Part shown: positions 5,450 through 6,953 of the stretch, piece by piece
How the letters are laid out: every line of letters begins with the position of its first letter
How positions within the stretch are numbered: position 1 is the stretch's first letter
Origin: Chloroflexota bacterium
GTDB taxonomy: Bacteria > Chloroflexota > Limnocylindria > QHBO01
Assembly (NCBI GenBank): GCA_013697395.1
Contig: JACCWY010000476.1
Coordinates: forward strand, 1-6,953
Direction of reading: 5' to 3'
Length of the DNA: 6,953 nucleotides
Notes under the pieces: model-generated
Databases searched by the model: none
Told to the model about the DNA's origin: nothing
Seen by the model: only the letters and a program-made list of their open reading frames with translations
Translations under genes and position numbers: made by a program

Positions 5450-5887
5450 GTGCAGCGCGTCCTGATCGTCGACCCCGATCACGGGGCCCGCTCGCAGATG
5501 GCCGACGCGCTGCTTCGTAATGCGGTGATGCTCATCCCCGGCGTCAGCCCGGACCAGTACGACATCGCGTCCGCCGGCACCGACCCGGCGGGCTCGCTCG
5601 ATGGCGTCGCGGACGTCCTGCGTGAGATCGGGGTCGGGTTCGAGCCGGCGCGGCGCGCTCTCGTCACGGCGCTGCGGCCGCCGCCCGACCTGCTGATCGT
5701 GGTGTGCGAGGAGGACTGCGGCAGCTGCCCCTACGTGCCGGGCGCCCGGCACGTCGTGCGCTGGCCGCAGCCGGACCCAGACGGGGTGCCCGCCGACGAG
5801 CGAATCGGGGTGCTGCGCCACATCCGCGAGGACCTCGGACTCCGCGCCGCGATGCTGGTCAATCTCGGAGGCCTGCCCCGCCGCTGA
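5450..5887 (+). CDS. ArsC/low-molecular-weight phosphatase-fold protein lacking the catalytic Cys
   Basis: A 145-aa cytosolic protein aligning end to end with thioredoxin-coupled arsenate reductases and LMW protein-tyrosine-phosphatase relatives. Where the family has the P-loop VCTGNSxRSQMAEALLR, this has VDPDHGARSQMADALLR: Arg14 and Ser15 remain, but the nucleophile is Asp8. Other matches: YDIASAGTDP, VLREIG, LLIVVCEEDCGSCPYVPGA, and WPQPDPD (105-111) with the general-acid-like Asp109. Cys86 and Cys93 have the same spacing as the Cys82/Cys89 redox pair of S. aureus pI258 ArsC, with an extra Cys90. Normal arsenate reduction or phosphatase chemistry is therefore unlikely; a binding, regulatory or altered redox role is possible (inference). 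The GTG start has GAGG 5 nt upstream. A TTG at 5435, overlapping the stop of the upstream epimerase gene, is the alternative. The 11-bp gap suggests co-transcription with that gene. Confidence 0.82.
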   Translation: MQRVLIVDPDHGARSQMADALLRNAVMLIPGVSPDQYDIASAGTDPAGSLDGVADVLREIGVGFEPARRALVTALRPPPDLLIVVCEEDCGSCPYVPGARHVVRWPQPDPDGVPADERIGVLRHIREDLGLRAAMLVNLGGLPRR

Positions 5888-5963
5888 CCGTCAGCTCGCT
5901 TACGGCCATCTGGCTGAGGACGCTCAAAACTCACATCCACGACGCGAGCCAACCGACAAACGT
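5888..5963. other. Short intergenic region with no recognisable element
   Basis: About 76 bp lie between the ArsC-like stop and the ribosome binding site of the next gene. I see only weak 4-bp complementarity (CCGT...ACGG) and no convincing terminator or promoter boxes. It is long enough for a promoter serving the strongly translated gene that follows. Confidence 0.4.
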
Positions 5964-5972
5964 GGAGGTGAG
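5964..5972 (+). promoter_or_regulatory. Strong ribosome binding site GGAGGTGAG
   Basis: A near-perfect anti-Shine-Dalgarno match with GGAGG ending 7 nt before the ATG at 5976. It fixes that start over the in-frame ATG four codons later (5988) and suggests efficient translation. Confidence 0.88.
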
Positions 5973-5975
5973 CTG

Positions 5976-6953
5976 ATGCAGGACTCGATGTACACCCGAC
6001 GAGCCGTCATTCGCCTGCTGGGACTCGGCGTCGGCGGCGCCATCCTGGCCGCCTGTACGCCGGCCGGCCGCGGCTCGCCGAGCGCCATCGCCAGCCGGTC
6101 GCCCACCGCGAGTGGGATCATCACCTCTCCGAGCCCCACCCAGGACAGCGCCGCCACGGCGCTGGTCTCTGACGTCCTCGACTTCGAGCTGCGCGGCCCG
6201 TTCGAGTGGAACGGCGGCTCGGTGACCATGCGGCTACACGATGCATTGGTTGACGGCGAGCATGCCTACATCGTGCGCACCGACGCCAGCGACGCCGCAT
6301 TCGCCGAGCAGGAGGGGCTCGTCTTCGTCCCGCTCCTCGCCGCCGCCGGCAGCCTCGACGGTGGCACCGCCGACCTCTACCTGTTCGATGAGGGCGCAGC
6401 CGATCAGCTGCCGATCCTCAGCTCGGCGCCGGGCATGGAAGGGTTCACGCCACTCTTCCGGGTGACCCGTGTTCGCGCGGCGTCGACCACCGCGCTCGAT
6501 TCCGCGACCGCCGTGCAGGCCGCGGCCGATGCCGGCGACGCGGAGCTCGAGCCAACTGACGTCATCGTCAACTACCCGCTCGTCAAGTGGCCGGGCGGCG
6601 AGCTGCCGGTCGACCCCGAGGTAACGCAGCCGTTGGCCAACGGCCCGCTGCTGTCGGCGCCGGACCTCGAGGCGCTGAGCGTCGTCTTCAAACTCCACCA
6701 GTGCTATCCCGAGAGCCGCTACATCATCACCGACACATCGGCTGTGCCGATGGCGCCGATGATGAGCATCGTCGGCTCACCGGGCACCGAAGGGCTGATC
6801 GAGGCCGGCGCCACGAGCAAGATCATCGTCTTCGGCAACGGCATCCCCGGCCCAGGCGCCATGGGATTCCAGCCCGCCATCTTCGGGGCCAAGGCCGGCG
6901 ACCCGGCCTGGAGCCCGATGTGGGATCACTGGACGGCGGTCTGGAACGACGAG
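5976..6953 (+). CDS. Tat-exported lipoprotein, possibly DUF7482-like (3' end outside window)
   Basis: An open frame of 326 codons reaches the window edge without a stop, so the gene is partial. The N-terminus has a twin-arginine signal (TRRAVIRLLGLGVGGAILAAC; Arg8-Arg9) ending in a lipobox, LAAC, with lipid Cys27. A Ser/Pro/Thr/Ala linker runs to about 62. Residues 65-125 read as a beta-rich unit (DFELRGPFEWNGGSVTMRL, AYIVRTDASDAAFA, LVFVPLLAA). A second conserved-looking block is at 232-323 (VVFKLHQCYPESRYIITDTS, MMSIVGSP, IIVFGNGIPGPGAMGFQPAI, GDPAWSPMWDHWTAVWND). These blocks recall DUF7482-type secreted proteins from memory; that family name is tentative and the function unknown. Tat export implies folding, possibly with a cofactor, before export (inference). 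It begins 88 bp after the ArsC-like gene with a very strong ribosome binding site. Confidence 0.8.
   Translation, partial: MQDSMYTRRAVIRLLGLGVGGAILAACTPAGRGSPSAIASRSPTASGIITSPSPTQDSAATALVSDVLDFELRGPFEWNGGSVTMRLHDALVDGEHAYIVRTDASDAAFAEQEGLVFVPLLAAAGSLDGGTADLYLFDEGAADQLPILSSAPGMEGFTPLFRVTRVRAASTTALDSATAVQAAADAGDAELEPTDVIVNYPLVKWPGGELPVDPEVTQPLANGPLLSAPDLEALSVVFKLHQCYPESRYIITDTSAVPMAPMMSIVGSPGTEGLIEAGATSKIIVFGNGIPGPGAMGFQPAIFGAKAGDPAWSPMWDHWTAVWNDE

Noticed and set aside
5450..5512. Response-regulator receiver domain, because the N-terminus RVLIVDPDHGARSQMADALL looks like a receiver first strand
   Set aside because: The rest of the protein (SAGTDP, VVCEEDCGSCP, WPQPDPD, VLRHIRED) follows the ArsC/LMW-phosphatase pattern, and there is no receiver phosphorylation-site strand.

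Overview
The window is a GC-rich bacterial chromosomal segment. Codons strongly prefer G or C in the third position, one gene starts with GTG, and most exported products are predicted lipoproteins. The gene content (two DUF3179 lipoproteins, a bacterial spondin-domain protein, a Crp/Fnr regulator, a stand-alone NAD(P)HX epimerase and a Tat-type lipoprotein) fits a high-GC Chloroflexota or related Terrabacteria lineage. That placement is an impression from family content; no rRNA or marker gene is present. I see no tRNA, rRNA, CRISPR array, transposase or phage gene.

Layout: the left half (25-3712) holds three genes on the minus strand. In transcription order they are a two-repeat DUF3179 lipoprotein (3712 to 2534), a secreted spondin-domain protein (2399 to 1662) and a second, divergent DUF3179 lipoprotein (1461 to 25). 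They are separated by 134 and 200 bp, so each probably has its own control region. A strong GC hairpin follows the spondin gene. Two of the gaps carry 11-bp-phased direct repeats built on GTCA(T/C)GTTC, which could be sites for a shared regulator.

The right half (3842-6953) is on the plus strand. A Crp/Fnr-family regulator is divergent from the first DUF3179 gene, and the 129-bp gap between them contains two inverted repeats. Next come a YjeF_N-type NAD(P)HX epimerase and, 11 bp after it, a small ArsC/LMW-phosphatase-fold protein. The latter keeps the P-loop arginine and two of the three redox cysteines of thioredoxin-coupled arsenate reductases but has Asp in place of the nucleophilic Cys. 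The last gene has a very strong ribosome binding site, encodes a Tat-exported lipoprotein and runs off the right edge.

Working picture (inference): four of the seven genes encode exported proteins, three of them lipid-anchored, beside an adjacent one-domain regulator. The most distinctive points are the nucleophile-less ArsC-like protein, the internal duplication of the DUF3179 protein with loss of CxxC in the second copy, the phased repeats shared by two promoters, and a regulator lacking a normally conserved recognition-helix arginine.
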